Notes: generated from the sequence alone by a model not told the origin. A stretch of DNA of 64,000 nt from Hypericibacter sp049323455 (GCA_049323455.1 JBMONF010000018.1:59447-123446), one strand, 5' to 3'; positions 44,884 through 54,458 are shown, counted from the first letter of the stretch. Program-made: numbers and translations.

Positions 44884-45546
44884 CTACCGCGTGGCGCAGT
44901 CGCCGGGTACGGGATAGGAGAGCACCGCCAGGCCGAAGGGCAGGTTGGATTGCGATGGATCGGCGACGACCTCGCGCCGAACCATCGCGCCCTCGCGGAC
45001 CTCGCGCAGCGGCAGGATCGTTTCGAGCACAAAGCCGTTGGCTCTTTGATGCTCGATCGCTTGCCGGTTGTTCGATAGCACGCGCACAATCAGGCGGGTG
45101 GCGCCGACCTCGTCGATTGCCCAGGCAATGATGCGCCGAGCGACATGGTGGAACAGCCGCGGCGGACACCGATCGGCGCCGCGCAGCGTATTGTCGATCT
45201 CGATCTCGCCCGGGCCGTCGATGAGCAGGCCGTAATGGCCGTAGCGCTCGCCGTTCGCGCCCTGGACCAGAAAGAGGATCCGTCTCGGATCCTCGACCGG
45301 AAATCGCCTGATCCATTGTCGCGTGGCCTCGACGTCGAGGGGAAAGATGGTGAGGAAGCGCTCCTTGTTGGCTTCCCGCCACCGCGCAATGTCGCGAACG
45401 AGCCCGTCGTTGCCGGCGTCTGTCGCGATCAGCGGCCGAAGGGTCGCGAGGCGATCGCCCGCGTCATCGACGACGTCGAGAACCAGCGGCGCCGACGGAT
45501 CCTTGGCGCGCGCAAAGATTCGCTCGGCCTCGGGCCAGCTGCTCAT
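44884..45546 (-). CDS. GNAT-family N-acetyltransferase
   Basis: A 220-residue acetyltransferase-fold protein: NKERFLTIFPLDVEATRQWI, FLVQGANGERYGHYGL, EIEIDNTLRGADRCPPRLFHHVARRIIAWA (acetyl-CoA loop region) and LIVRVLSNNRQAIEHQRANGF, the usual GNAT motif B end. It starts 5 nt after the DegT aminotransferase gene. An acetyltransferase beside a sugar aminotransferase often N-acylates the amino group just made, giving an acylamino sugar for surface glycan; inferred from position. Confidence 0.8.
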   Translation of the reverse strand: MSSWPEAERIFARAKDPSAPLVLDVVDDAGDRLATLRPLIATDAGNDGLVRDIARWREANKERFLTIFPLDVEATRQWIRRFPVEDPRRILFLVQGANGERYGHYGLLIDGPGEIEIDNTLRGADRCPPRLFHHVARRIIAWAIDEVGATRLIVRVLSNNRQAIEHQRANGFVLETILPLREVREGAMVRREVVADPSQSNLPFGLAVLSYPVPGDCATR

Positions 45547-45551
45547 TCACA

Positions 45552-46685
45552 TCAGGCGGCTTGGCTCAGGCTGAAGCGGATGACGTTGTCGACAACCCTG
45601 TCGACGTCGGCATCGGTCAGGCGGAGATGAAGCGGTAGCGACACGATCCGCTCGGACATGCGCTCCGCGTTTGGGCAGGGAGCCTGGCCGTCCGAGAACA
45701 TGCGGTAGGCGGTGTTGATCCGATAATGCACGCCCGGGAAGATTCCGTTCTCGTTGAGCCGCACCATCAGTTCGTCGCGGTTCTCGACGGCGATCTGATA
45801 GAGATGACGCGAGGGCGTGCAGTGCGGCGCCATCGGTATCGTCGCGATCGTGTCCTGACCGCGGAAGCCGGCGTCATAGCGCTGGGCGATCTCGCGCCGA
45901 CGCGCGTTGTCCTGGTCGAGGCGGGGCAGCTGGGCCAGCGCGATCGCCGCCATGATCGAGTTGCCGTGATACTTGAAGCCGACATACTCGACATCGTAAA
46001 GCCACTTGTAGGTGCCGCTCTGGTGGGTTCGGGTGTAGGTGTCCTTGCTGATGCCAAGCCACGATTTCTTGCGTGCGATCGCATCCAGCCGCGCGTCCTC
46101 GAAGCAGATCATACCCGCATCCGCCGTTGGCAGGTTCTTGACGGCCTGGAAGGAGTAGACGGTGGCATCGCCTGCGGGCGTGCGGCCGTTGAGGCGCGTG
46201 CCGGCCATATGCGCCGCATCCAGAATCAGCTTGAGGTCGCGCTCGGCGCAAAGCGCCCGGATTTCCTCGAAGCGGCCGGTATTTCCTCCGAGCCCGACGA
46301 AGATCACGGCACGAGTGCGCGGTGAGATGCGCTGTGCTACGTCGCACGGATCGAGGCAGAGATATTCGTCGACGTCGGCGAAAACGGGACGCAGACGCTC
46401 ATAGAGGATGGAATGGTTCGACGATACGAAGGTGAGCGGCGTCGTGACGATTTCATCGCCATCCTGCCAACCGAACTCGTCCTTGTAGATATTGAGCGCA
46501 AGATGCAGGCCGGCCGTCGCCGAGTTGAGGAAATGCGCATGGGGGAGGCCGGTGTACTCGCACCACCGCTTTTCGATTTCCACGGTCTTGAATCCGAGGC
46601 CCGTCCAACCTCTCTCGAGGCACTCGCGGATCTCGGCCAGGCAGTCGTCGATGGCGAAGGTAGGCACGAAGAGCTGGATCGACAT
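45552..46685 (-). CDS. DegT/DnrJ/EryC1/StrS-family PLP aminotransferase
   Basis: Sugar-nucleotide aminotransferase of 377 aa. PLP-binding residues follow the family: Asp156 and His159 in LDAAHMAG, then SFQAVKNLPTADAGM with the Schiff-base Lys183. The sequence opens IQLFVPTFAIDD and has NSATAGLHLAL for the phosphate cup. It would transfer an amino group onto a keto-sugar nucleotide for glycan synthesis. The ATG shares one base with the stop codon of the upstream glycosyltransferase (TGATG), showing tight coupling. Confidence 0.88.
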   Translation of the reverse strand: MSIQLFVPTFAIDDCLAEIRECLERGWTGLGFKTVEIEKRWCEYTGLPHAHFLNSATAGLHLALNIYKDEFGWQDGDEIVTTPLTFVSSNHSILYERLRPVFADVDEYLCLDPCDVAQRISPRTRAVIFVGLGGNTGRFEEIRALCAERDLKLILDAAHMAGTRLNGRTPAGDATVYSFQAVKNLPTADAGMICFEDARLDAIARKKSWLGISKDTYTRTHQSGTYKWLYDVEYVGFKYHGNSIMAAIALAQLPRLDQDNARRREIAQRYDAGFRGQDTIATIPMAPHCTPSRHLYQIAVENRDELMVRLNENGIFPGVHYRINTAYRMFSDGQAPCPNAERMSERIVSLPLHLRLTDADVDRVVDNVIRFSLSQAA

Positions 46686-48403
46686 CAGACCATATCCCTT
46701 AAGGGCCGATTCTTTGCATGGGCGCGCAATTTTTGGTTTAGTTGCCACAGCCAGACACGGTCGGCAAGGCGTTTGCTCAAGATCTTCCAGGCCCTGCGGC
46801 TGGGGATATGGAGGAATAGGCTACGCATGCGGTTGATCATCAGCAAGCAGCGATGAGCCGCCTTGTTCCAGAAGGCGGTGGACGGTGAGCGCCTCGAGGG
46901 CGCCTTCGCCGGCAATTCGCTCAATCGGTCGATCAATCTGGCCCACGACAAGACCGGGCTGTCTTCGCTGCAGATGGCCTCGTCCCGCAAATGGTCTCCA
47001 ATGTCTTTGCCGGGCGGCAGAGACTCGATTTCGAGCAGGCCCGGACGATGCTCGTCTTGATGGGGCGTCGAGACGATGACGTGAGCGGCGCGCGCGCGCA
47101 GAGTTTCGATCTCCGGCCCCGTTGGCGCACAAGCGAGGTCGATGGCGGGAGGCAGCGCGCCCTCTTGTTGCAGGGCTTGGTGGGCATGATCGCAGAACAG
47201 GATATCCGCCAGATCGGGCTCGGCCCGAGACAGTTCACGATCCAGGATCCGTGCAGACGTCATCAAAGACTTGTAGCGCACCATAGCAGCGTCGGTCTGC
47301 GTCGCCACGGCGACACGAACGGCCCTGACCGGGACCGGCTGGCATGGCTTGTTCGAAGCGCGCGCGCGCTCGATGAGCTTGCGCCACTCGTCGCAGAAGA
47401 CGTCGAGGCTATAGCAGCGTTCGACATCCGATCGTGCCCGGCTCGAGATGCGCCGGCGAAGCTCCGGATTCTCCGCGAGCTGTTCCAGCGCCGCCAGCCA
47501 TTCCTCCTCTCTGTTGGCGACCAGAAGCCCGGTTTCGCCATGCCGCACGCAATCGAGGTAAGGATCATGTCTCGAATAGATTCCGGCGATGCCGCAGCCT
47601 CCGTATTCGCGGTATTTGTTGTCCGTCTTTCCGGCATGAAAGGCGTCGTCGTGCATGGGCGCCAGCCCGATGTCGAAACCGGCGCGATAGAAGTCGCGAA
47701 CGAACTCGGCATAGTCCCAATTCGGCGGAAGAACGACCACGTTTCTGATGCCGCGCAAGGGCTGCGGTATTCCACCCCAGACATAAACCTCCACTTCGAC
47801 TTTGGCGCGATCCATATACCGGCGAAGCGCGCTGGCGAAGATGTCAGAGAGGGTGTCGTCGGCCAGCCTGCTCGTGGGATAGGCGATCCTGATTTTGGCG
47901 TCGTCGCGAGCCGGCTTGACATCGGCGAGTGCCGCAACGTCGAAGTAGCCGCCAAACATGATCACGTTGTCGTTGTATCTTTCGACCTTCTGCTTCATGA
48001 AGCGGTTGTAAACGTGGATGGCGTCGGACATCTCCAACTGCCTTTGCAGCGTGTAGATGTTCTTGGGATGCCTGAACGACCGTCCGACGTCCGTGGCGAA
48101 GTCGATATCGAACAGGTTGTCGTCGATGTCGGTGACGAGTTTTTTCCCCGACCGCTTGATCCGCGCCAGAGAACTCATATCTGCAGGCTTCACTCCACGA
48201 CAGATGCAGAGGATGTCGAAATCCTGGAGGTGGAGATGCCGCAAGCTCGCGGTCGCCGCCAGTCGGATGGCGCCGCTTTCCGCCAGTCTCGATAGCGGCG
48301 TCAGTAAGCCGATGACGAGCGACGGGATACGAGTCGGCAGATAGGCAACGACGCGTGGCGGGCTTGCCGGAGCGGAGGCAGCGAAGCGGCTGGGGCCGGT
48401 CAT
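46685..48403 (-). CDS. glycosyltransferase (GT4-like), long form
   Basis: A 572-residue cytoplasmic glycosyltransferase. Residues about 15-330 form the GT-B pair: PRVVAYLPTRIPSLVIGLL, LVTDIDDNLFDIDF, then WDYAEFVRDFYRAGFDIGLAPMHDDAFHAGKTDNKYREYGGCGIAG, which contains the nucleotide-sugar contacts, and GETGLLVANREEEWLAAL. The last 190 residues are a second, divergent domain of unknown role. ATG at 48403. Upstream lies a fossil-bearing gap of 477 nt. Donor and acceptor unknown. Confidence 0.82.
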   Translation of the reverse strand: MTGPSRFAASAPASPPRVVAYLPTRIPSLVIGLLTPLSRLAESGAIRLAATASLRHLHLQDFDILCICRGVKPADMSSLARIKRSGKKLVTDIDDNLFDIDFATDVGRSFRHPKNIYTLQRQLEMSDAIHVYNRFMKQKVERYNDNVIMFGGYFDVAALADVKPARDDAKIRIAYPTSRLADDTLSDIFASALRRYMDRAKVEVEVYVWGGIPQPLRGIRNVVVLPPNWDYAEFVRDFYRAGFDIGLAPMHDDAFHAGKTDNKYREYGGCGIAGIYSRHDPYLDCVRHGETGLLVANREEEWLAALEQLAENPELRRRISSRARSDVERCYSLDVFCDEWRKLIERARASNKPCQPVPVRAVRVAVATQTDAAMVRYKSLMTSARILDRELSRAEPDLADILFCDHAHQALQQEGALPPAIDLACAPTGPEIETLRARAAHVIVSTPHQDEHRPGLLEIESLPPGKDIGDHLRDEAICSEDSPVLSWARLIDRLSELPAKAPSRRSPSTAFWNKAAHRCLLMINRMRSLFLHIPSRRAWKILSKRLADRVWLWQLNQKLRAHAKNRPLRDMV

Positions 48404-48630
48404 TGTTCGTCGGAAACTCCGGTCCGGCCTAGGGAAGGTTGGATATCCAAGGAATGGTCCGTTCGTGTCGCGGCCAGGGCGGCGGTCGCAACCATGCCCG
48501 AGCGATCGCTCGGGGTCGAGAGGCATCCCCGTGGCAGATCAATCTACCATCTCGATCCGGGGCGAGCGATTCCCCGTTTCGGCACCGGAAGCGGCTGAAC
48601 CGAGACGGCGAGCGGCTGGGGCGATCGGCT

Positions 48631-48755
48631 AATTGGCCGTCCGAGGCGGCGCGGAACTGCGGCGGCCGCGCAGCGAAGGCGCCGACGCCCAGCATGGTGC
48701 CGAGCTCGGCGAGGCACAAGAGCGCAATCAGTTTCGTCGACGATCCAACGGTCAT
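48631..48755 (-). pseudogene. chimeric gene fossil (MFS 5' end joined to the TAXI-gene 3' end)
   Basis: Inside the 477-nt gap 48404-48880, which has no intact gene. Bases 48647-48731 match the MFS gene 44723-44807 at about 87% identity over 85 nt, still encoding LIALLCLAELGTMLGVGAFAA after an ATG at 48755. Bases 48631-48652 match the end of the TAXI binding-protein gene (51908-51929) with one mismatch, and weaker similarity continues into its 3' flank. The two matches meet in a shared CGGCGC. After about 40 codons the frame runs into unrelated sequence. The rest of the gap shows nothing recognisable. Confidence 0.75.
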
Positions 48756-48880
48756 GCGCATCGTTCTACGCGCCCGGCCCGCGACGAGCGAGCGCAACCA
48801 CGCCAGCAGCCGAGACGGCTGAAGCCGAAAGGGTGTGATGCCCAACATGGTCGAAGGCCTGCGGGAACGGCCAGCCGCAG

Positions 48881-50023
48881 TTAGAGAGCAGCGCCGCCAT
48901 TCGTGCAAGACCGGATCATTCCGACATCGTAATTGCTGACCCGGCGAATCACGGCCTCCCAATGATCGACGCTCGGAACCTCCATGGGATTCTTAAGAAG
49001 CAGGGCGCGCTTGACGAAGGGCGCGCGCCGCTCCGTCAGCAGATGATCCCAGAAGAAATGCGTCGTGTTCAGAGCGACGCCACGCCTCGCGGCACGCAGG
49101 ACGCGCAATCGGTATCTGCGCTCGGCCGGGCCGATCTCGTCGATGCGAGAGCCATGCCGAAACCAGGCCCGGCAGGCCTCCGAGACGACCTCCGCCTGCG
49201 GGTGCAACGCGCGACACCGAAGCCCCGCGGCCTCCAGCGCTTGTGTCATCCCGATCTCGTAAAGATGGACGATCGCCCATTTCGATCGAAGATAGTCGAC
49301 ATGTTCCCAAAATCCCCGGAATGCCTCGCTGGACAGCGCCCGCGAAGAGAACACAAGGAAATAGCTCTGCAAATGATGATGCCGCTCCCAACTGTCCGTG
49401 ATCCCCCAGACATCCGCCTTTTCGGCATCCATGTCCGCGAGGATATGCGGCAGCGGTTGAAGAGGTCCGAAGACGCTGTCGTTGGCGAGGATCAAAGAGG
49501 CGAGCCGACCGACATCGGGGATTTCGCGAAGGCCGTCTTTGAACGCGCCGAAATCCCCGCCGATGTTCTTCCGGTGCAGCACCACGGCGCACCTCGCGAG
49601 CAGAAATTCCCGGGCTTCATCGGTCATGTGCGGAGAGTTGCAGCAGAACACGACAGCATATCCGGCACCGACGAGCTGCTCGACATGGAAGCGGACGTAG
49701 TCGCAAAGGCGCCCATGTGGCTCGAAATTCGCAAACACCGCCACGCGACTGGCGGATGCTATGTCGACGGTTCCGGTGAGCCGCTCCCGTATCGGCTTCC
49801 CGTTTCTCCACGCCCGCGCCCGAGCTACGTCGATCGCGGTGGCGAAGCGCTGCATAAAAAAATGGACGAAGTGGGTCAGGGCCCTGAGGCCCTTTGCGAG
49901 AAAGGACCGCCGAATAGCCATGCGGACTCGCCAAGCGGAACGGAATGTGCGCCAAAGCCGTGTCCTTCCGATCCGAGCTCGCCGGATACGTTCCGGGAGA
50001 GTCTGGTGGAGCTCGTCAGGCAT
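48881..50023 (-). CDS. RgpF-family (rhamnan synthesis F) protein
   Basis: A 380-residue protein of the RgpF polysaccharide-synthesis family. Hallmarks: RVAVFANFEPHGRLCDYVRFHVEQL, then IGGDFGAFKDGLREI (the GxDFGAxxDGL block), LILANDSVFGPL, and DVWGITDSWERHHHLQSYFLVFSSRAL. Members assemble rhamnose-containing or O-antigen polysaccharides and are glycosyltransferase-like. Its ATG at 50023 lies inside the end of the methyltransferase gene (8-nt overlap), with GAGG as SD, so the two are coupled. Confidence 0.85.
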   Translation of the reverse strand: MPDELHQTLPERIRRARIGRTRLWRTFRSAWRVRMAIRRSFLAKGLRALTHFVHFFMQRFATAIDVARARAWRNGKPIRERLTGTVDIASASRVAVFANFEPHGRLCDYVRFHVEQLVGAGYAVVFCCNSPHMTDEAREFLLARCAVVLHRKNIGGDFGAFKDGLREIPDVGRLASLILANDSVFGPLQPLPHILADMDAEKADVWGITDSWERHHHLQSYFLVFSSRALSSEAFRGFWEHVDYLRSKWAIVHLYEIGMTQALEAAGLRCRALHPQAEVVSEACRAWFRHGSRIDEIGPAERRYRLRVLRAARRGVALNTTHFFWDHLLTERRAPFVKRALLLKNPMEVPSVDHWEAVIRRVSNYDVGMIRSCTNGGAAL

Positions 50024-51491
50024 CGAGCGACCTCGGTCGGAGCGAATTGGACAACCGGGACCGCAGCGAGCTCAATCTTGCTCGGCCGGTAGCGAGAGCC
50101 ATGCTCGCCGCCCACCGAAGCGGGCCGCGTGTCTCGTTCCAAAGGCCAGCAACGTTCGGGTCGATCGCGGGGGGCGCGTTAAAGCGGAGGATCGACGCAA
50201 TGGCCTTGAAAGGATGATCATGGCCGGTGGCCAGCGCTCGACGAATCCTCGATAGCTGGATGAAATCTTGGGTCTCGCCGTCGTCCGCACCTATGCGTCG
50301 GAGCGCGGCGCGCACATAGAGCCCCGAGACGATGGCGGCGTCGAAGAAACGAAGCGCTCGGCGACGATCGCCCTGATGGTTCATCAGGGCGATGGCGCGG
50401 AAGAAGCAGATTCCCGAGATGTTGAACGGGACGCTGGCAGAGAATGTTTCGAATGAGCCGAGATATGCGTTGCGAAGAAGGACACCCAGGGCCTCGGGAT
50501 CTCCCAGCTCGATCCCATATCGGGCGCGGTATGTGCCTTCGATCTCGGCAAAAACCCGATCCGCCAGGTCGAAGTCGGCGCTGATGCAATATTCCTTGAA
50601 GAGGCGCCACGCCAAGCCATTGGCGAGCATGGATCCCGGATCGGCACCCGCGCGCCGTTCTTCGAGGTAAGATCGGTACAGGCCGCGATCGATCACGATA
50701 TCGTCGCGAATGCGGTGAAGTGCGCCGTCCGTCAGAGCAAAGGCGGCGTGGAGGCTGTGCCCAACTTCCCAGATTCTGACGTGATCGAAGCCAGCCGCTG
50801 CGGCGGCACGCCGAAGCGATTCGCCGGTAAAGAGCACCAAGTGCGCGCCGGGGCTGAGAATCGGCCATAGCGATGCCGCAGGCGTTGCCGGGTCGATGGA
50901 ACCGGCATTGGGCGTCGTGATCAGCGCCACGCCGTTCGGCGAGAGAACGGACCGTGCGAACCGCAGGAACTCGATCGGGTCGGGAACGTGCTCGATGACC
51001 TCGGACGAAAACACAAGATCGAACGGGCTGCCTTCGGGCATCTCTCCGGGGCGCAGGTAACACACCTCGATCGGAAGGTCGAGAATATCGCGTCCGGCTC
51101 GCGCGGCCGGCGAGGGATCGATGCCGCGGCTGGCCCACTTGAAGGCTCGCGCGGCATAATCGACGACGAACCCGAAGCCGCAGCCGATATCCAAGAAATT
51201 CCGGACATCGCCACGGGGAACGCGGCTAAGGGCGCCGACCATCATGTCGATGGCCGCACCTTGCTCGACATAGAATTTGACCGCACTCGCGACGCCGGTA
51301 TCACTCGAATAGTCCGGCGGAGCGAGATGGTCGTAGAACGCGGTGCTGCAGTCGATGCAGCGCAAGAGAGTGAGCCGCGCCGAGCCGGGAAGAAAGGAGG
51401 AGGTGACCAGGATATGCGGCTTGGGCGCGTGCGAGCCGCAGACCGGACAAGGGGCCGCGCTCGAACCGGAGCGGCACCAAGAAACATTCAT
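50016..51491 (-). CDS. SAM-dependent methyltransferase with zinc ribbon
   Basis: A 491-residue protein. An N-terminal four-cysteine ribbon (CPVCGSH ... LLRCIDCSTAF) is followed by a class I methyltransferase with FLDIGCGFGFVVDYA (SAM motif I, about residue 98), FDLVFSSEVIEHVPDP and LSPNGVALITTPN; a helical tail of about 200 residues ends it. This architecture is frequent in sugar C- or O-methyltransferases of polysaccharide clusters. SD GGAAGGG stands before the ATG at 51491; longer readings add a basic low-complexity leader. First gene of the leftward glycan run. Confidence 0.85.
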   Translation of the reverse strand: MNVSWCRSGSSAAPCPVCGSHAPKPHILVTSSFLPGSARLTLLRCIDCSTAFYDHLAPPDYSSDTGVASAVKFYVEQGAAIDMMVGALSRVPRGDVRNFLDIGCGFGFVVDYAARAFKWASRGIDPSPAARAGRDILDLPIEVCYLRPGEMPEGSPFDLVFSSEVIEHVPDPIEFLRFARSVLSPNGVALITTPNAGSIDPATPAASLWPILSPGAHLVLFTGESLRRAAAAAGFDHVRIWEVGHSLHAAFALTDGALHRIRDDIVIDRGLYRSYLEERRAGADPGSMLANGLAWRLFKEYCISADFDLADRVFAEIEGTYRARYGIELGDPEALGVLLRNAYLGSFETFSASVPFNISGICFFRAIALMNHQGDRRRALRFFDAAIVSGLYVRAALRRIGADDGETQDFIQLSRIRRALATGHDHPFKAIASILRFNAPPAIDPNVAGLWNETRGPLRWAASMALATGRARLSSLRSRLSNSLRPRSLDA

Positions 51492-51905
51492 AGCCCTTCC
51501 CATGGCCCCCAAGCGGCTTGTCGAAGTGCGCCATGACGAGACCCCAATCCCGCAATCTCGGGGCCGCCTTCGGCGATCTTCAGGAATGCCAGCGAGCAGC
51601 CTAGCGCGCCGCCGCAAAGGCCGATATGGGCTAGAAGAAACCCGCTGAGCCATGGGAAAACCGGGCCGGACTTGCCGGCGGATCGTTTCGCGCGCTTGGC
51701 TATGGGCCTGGCGACGTTCGATGGCTGCCGGCTGCCCGACCTGACCCGGCCCGATCGGCCGGCCGGCTCCGACGGCGTCGAGCGGCTCCGACGGCTGTGC
51801 ACGGGCGGCCCGGCGGGTGCAGGGCTGCGAAGCCGTGCTCGGCCGTCAATCCTGGCCGAACTTGTTGTCGGTCGGCCGAACCGGAGCCCCGGAAAAGGCG
51901 AATAG
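51492..51905. other. gene-free spacer upstream of the methyltransferase gene
   Basis: 414 nt between the methyltransferase start and the TAXI-gene stop. I see no convincing gene, only short Arg/Pro-rich open frames. It should hold the promoter of the glycan run. Its right end (about 51860-51905) resembles the sequence at about 48590-48630, part of the chimeric fossil. Confidence 0.5.
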
Positions 51906-53057
51906 TCAATTGGCCGTCTGAGGCGGCGCTGGAGACGCCGTCTTGCCAACCTCGGCATAGTAGCGCTCAGCGCCCGTGTGCAAGGGAATGGGCAGGCCGA
52001 CCAGGGCCGAATCGAGCCTGATCTTCCGGCCGACGGCGCCCGATTGATCGAGCAGCCGACGCGTCGACGGGTGCCACAGAGCACGCGTCAACTGATAGAC
52101 AAGCTCCGGATCGAGCTTTTCGTCGACCACCCAAAGCGCGCCGATGCCGAGCGTGACCGTGCTGCCAACGCCCTGATAAGCGCCGGCCGGTATCAGGTCG
52201 ACCGTCAGGTAGGGCTCGGCCTCGCGCAGCGCCTGCGCCTTCTCGTCGTTGAGTGCCAGCAGCTTGATCGACGTGTTCTTGGCCAGCTCGGCAAGCGTCG
52301 GAATGGGGTAGCTGCCGACCACGATGATGGCGTCGATCTTGCGCTCCGCGAACTTGCCGACTGCGTCGGCGAGGCTCAAATAGACCGGCTTGATGCGCTT
52401 TTCGCTGAGCCCATAGGCCGCGAGGATCAGCCGTGCTGTCGCCGCCGTATCGGAATCCTTCGGACCGATCGCGACGCGCCGGTTCTTGAGGTCGTCCACG
52501 CTGTTGAGGGCGACGTCGGCATGGACCACGACATGAACGCCTTCCTGATAGAGGTTGGCGATGGCGCGCAATCCGGGCATGGCCCGGTCTTTGCCGAAAG
52601 GTGGTGCGCCCGTCGCGGCCGCATAGGCGATGTCGGCTTGGCTCAGGCCGGAATCGAGCGTTCCGGCGGCAATCTGAGCCAGATTGTCGATCGAGCCCTC
52701 GGTCGTCTGGGCCAATGCGATCAGGCCGGGGACGCCGCAACTGCCGCCTTGGTCGCAGGCGCGCGAGCCCGGCGGGTTCGAGACGGCGCTGGCAATGGCG
52801 CCGCCGATGGCGAAGTAGCTGGTCTCGGGAGCACCGGTGCCGATGCGAAAATAGCGGACATCCTGATCCTGGGCGTCGCCCGGAGAGCCGAAGGCGAGGA
52901 GTGTGCCGAGCAGGGCGAGGATCAGCAAGAGGGGTGCCACGCCGCGAAGGCGCCCCGCGCGAGCGAACGAAGCCGACGCCCGGCGCAAGGTCGCGGCCAT
53001 ACCTCGACGCAAGGCGGGGGCTTCGCGCTCTTCGGATTCCTCCCACACACGCTTCAT
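51906..53057 (-). CDS. TAXI-family TRAP transporter solute-binding protein
   Basis: Periplasmic receptor of the TAXI type (383 aa). A hydrophobic signal (residues about 42-57, LLLILALLGTLLAFG) follows an unusually long basic N-terminus. Family motifs: YFRIGTGAPETSYFAIGGAIASAV, SIDNLAQIAAGTLDSGLSQADIAYAA, NLYQEGVHVVVHAD, and PKDSDTAATARLILAAYGL. Usual ligands are dicarboxylates or amino acids such as glutamate, but none can be assigned here. No TRAP membrane component is adjacent. An ATG at 53000 would shorten the leader by 19 residues; neither start has a well-placed SD. Confidence 0.85.
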   Translation of the reverse strand: MKRVWEESEEREAPALRRGMAATLRRASASFARAGRLRGVAPLLLILALLGTLLAFGSPGDAQDQDVRYFRIGTGAPETSYFAIGGAIASAVSNPPGSRACDQGGSCGVPGLIALAQTTEGSIDNLAQIAAGTLDSGLSQADIAYAAATGAPPFGKDRAMPGLRAIANLYQEGVHVVVHADVALNSVDDLKNRRVAIGPKDSDTAATARLILAAYGLSEKRIKPVYLSLADAVGKFAERKIDAIIVVGSYPIPTLAELAKNTSIKLLALNDEKAQALREAEPYLTVDLIPAGAYQGVGSTVTLGIGALWVVDEKLDPELVYQLTRALWHPSTRRLLDQSGAVGRKIRLDSALVGLPIPLHTGAERYYAEVGKTASPAPPQTAN

Positions 53058-53229
53058 GGGTGCCGCGCCGATGGTTCAACAGCTTGTTTAGCAGCCCCTA
53101 GCATGCGGAATTGTTAGCCGAAATTGTGGCGCAATGAAGGGCCACTTGCGGCAAACCCGTGGGCCAGCGCCAAGAGATCGGATCCGACCCCTTGAGGCCG
53201 GTCCCCGGCTTCGTCCTGCCACGCCTGGT

Positions 53230-54441
53230 CTAATCGACGCGCTTCAGCGCCAGCACGCAGTTGAGGCCGCCGAAGGCGAAGGAGTTGGAAAGCGCCGCCT
53301 CGATCCGGGCGTTGCGGGCCCGGTTCGGCACATAGTCGAGATCGCACTCGGGATCGGCCTCGGTGAAGCCGGCGGTCGGCGGCAGCACCCCTTCGTTGAG
53401 CGCGCCCAGCACGGCCACCAGCTCGATCGCGCCCGCCGCCCCCAGCGCATGGCCGTGGACCGCCTTGGTGGAGGAGACCGCCAGCCGGTCGGCGTGGGCG
53501 CCGAAGACCTTGCGGATGGCGCGGGTCTCGGCGGGGTCGTTGGCCGGCGTTCCGGTGCCGTGGGCGTTGATATAGCCGACCGTCTCCGGCGCGAGCGCCG
53601 CATCGGCCAGCGCGCCTGCCATGGCCGCCGCGGCGCCATCGACCGAGGGGGCGACGATGTCACCGGCGTCGGCCGACATGCCGGCGCCGGCCAGTTCGGC
53701 CAGCACGCGGGCGCCGCGCGCACGGGCGGCTTCGAGCGGCTCCAGCACGAATATGCCCGCACCTTCGCCCAGCACCATGCCGCGCCGGTCCCGGCAGAAG
53801 GGGCGGCAGCCATCGGGCGACATCACCCGCAGCGCCTCCCAGCCCTTGATGGTGCCGAGGGTGAGACAGGCCTCGGCGCCGCCGGCCAGCGCCGCCCGCA
53901 CTTGACCGCGCCGGACCATGTCGAAAGCGAGCGCCAGCGCATGGTTGGCCGAGGCGCAGGCCGATACGACCGCGAAGGTGGGGCCGCGAATGCCGAACGC
54001 CATCGACACGTGGCTGGCCGCCGCATTGGGCATGATTCGCGGCACGGTGAAGGGATGAACCCGGTCGTTGCCTTCGGCATAGAGGCGCTTGAAGCTGTCG
54101 TCCTGGGTCGACTGGCCGCCGATGCCGGTGCCGACGACGGCTGCGATTCGCAATCCCTGCTCGCCCTCGAAGCTGAGGCCGGCCTGTGCCACGGCCTCGC
54201 GCGCAGCCACGAGCGCGAACTGCGAGAAGCGGTCGTAAAGCGGCAATCTCTTCTCGTCGAAATGGCTGGACGGATCGAAGTTCTTCACCTGCGCGCCGAT
54301 CGGAATGCGCAGCCGTTCGATCGGCAAGCCTTCGAGCCGGGCGATCGCCGACCGCCCGTCGCGCATGCCGGCCCAGGTGGAAGCGACGTCGGGGCCGAGC
54401 GGCGAGATGCAACCGGCCCCGGTGATGGCGACGCGATGCAT
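53230..54441 (-). CDS. beta-ketoacyl-ACP synthase (KAS II / FabF family)
   Basis: Condensing enzyme of 403 aa that extends an ACP-bound acyl chain by malonyl-ACP. Catalytic triad: Cys162 in VSACASANHAL, His294 in NAHGTGTPANDPAET, His331 in STKAVHGHALGAAGA. It opens with VAITGAGCISPLG. It lies 17 nt downstream of a dedicated acyl carrier protein gene and behind an LpxD homologue, so it probably makes a special acyl chain rather than serving bulk fatty acid synthesis. ATG at 54441. Confidence 0.9.
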   Translation of the reverse strand: MHRVAITGAGCISPLGPDVASTWAGMRDGRSAIARLEGLPIERLRIPIGAQVKNFDPSSHFDEKRLPLYDRFSQFALVAAREAVAQAGLSFEGEQGLRIAAVVGTGIGGQSTQDDSFKRLYAEGNDRVHPFTVPRIMPNAAASHVSMAFGIRGPTFAVVSACASANHALALAFDMVRRGQVRAALAGGAEACLTLGTIKGWEALRVMSPDGCRPFCRDRRGMVLGEGAGIFVLEPLEAARARGARVLAELAGAGMSADAGDIVAPSVDGAAAAMAGALADAALAPETVGYINAHGTGTPANDPAETRAIRKVFGAHADRLAVSSTKAVHGHALGAAGAIELVAVLGALNEGVLPPTAGFTEADPECDLDYVPNRARNARIEAALSNSFAFGGLNCVLALKRVD

Positions 54442-54458
54442 CGAGCTCGCCCCGCGCG

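Noticed and set aside
51672..51905. 77-codon open frame between methyltransferase and TAXI genes
   Set aside because: Arg/Pro-rich with no SD and no family resemblance; likely noncoding.
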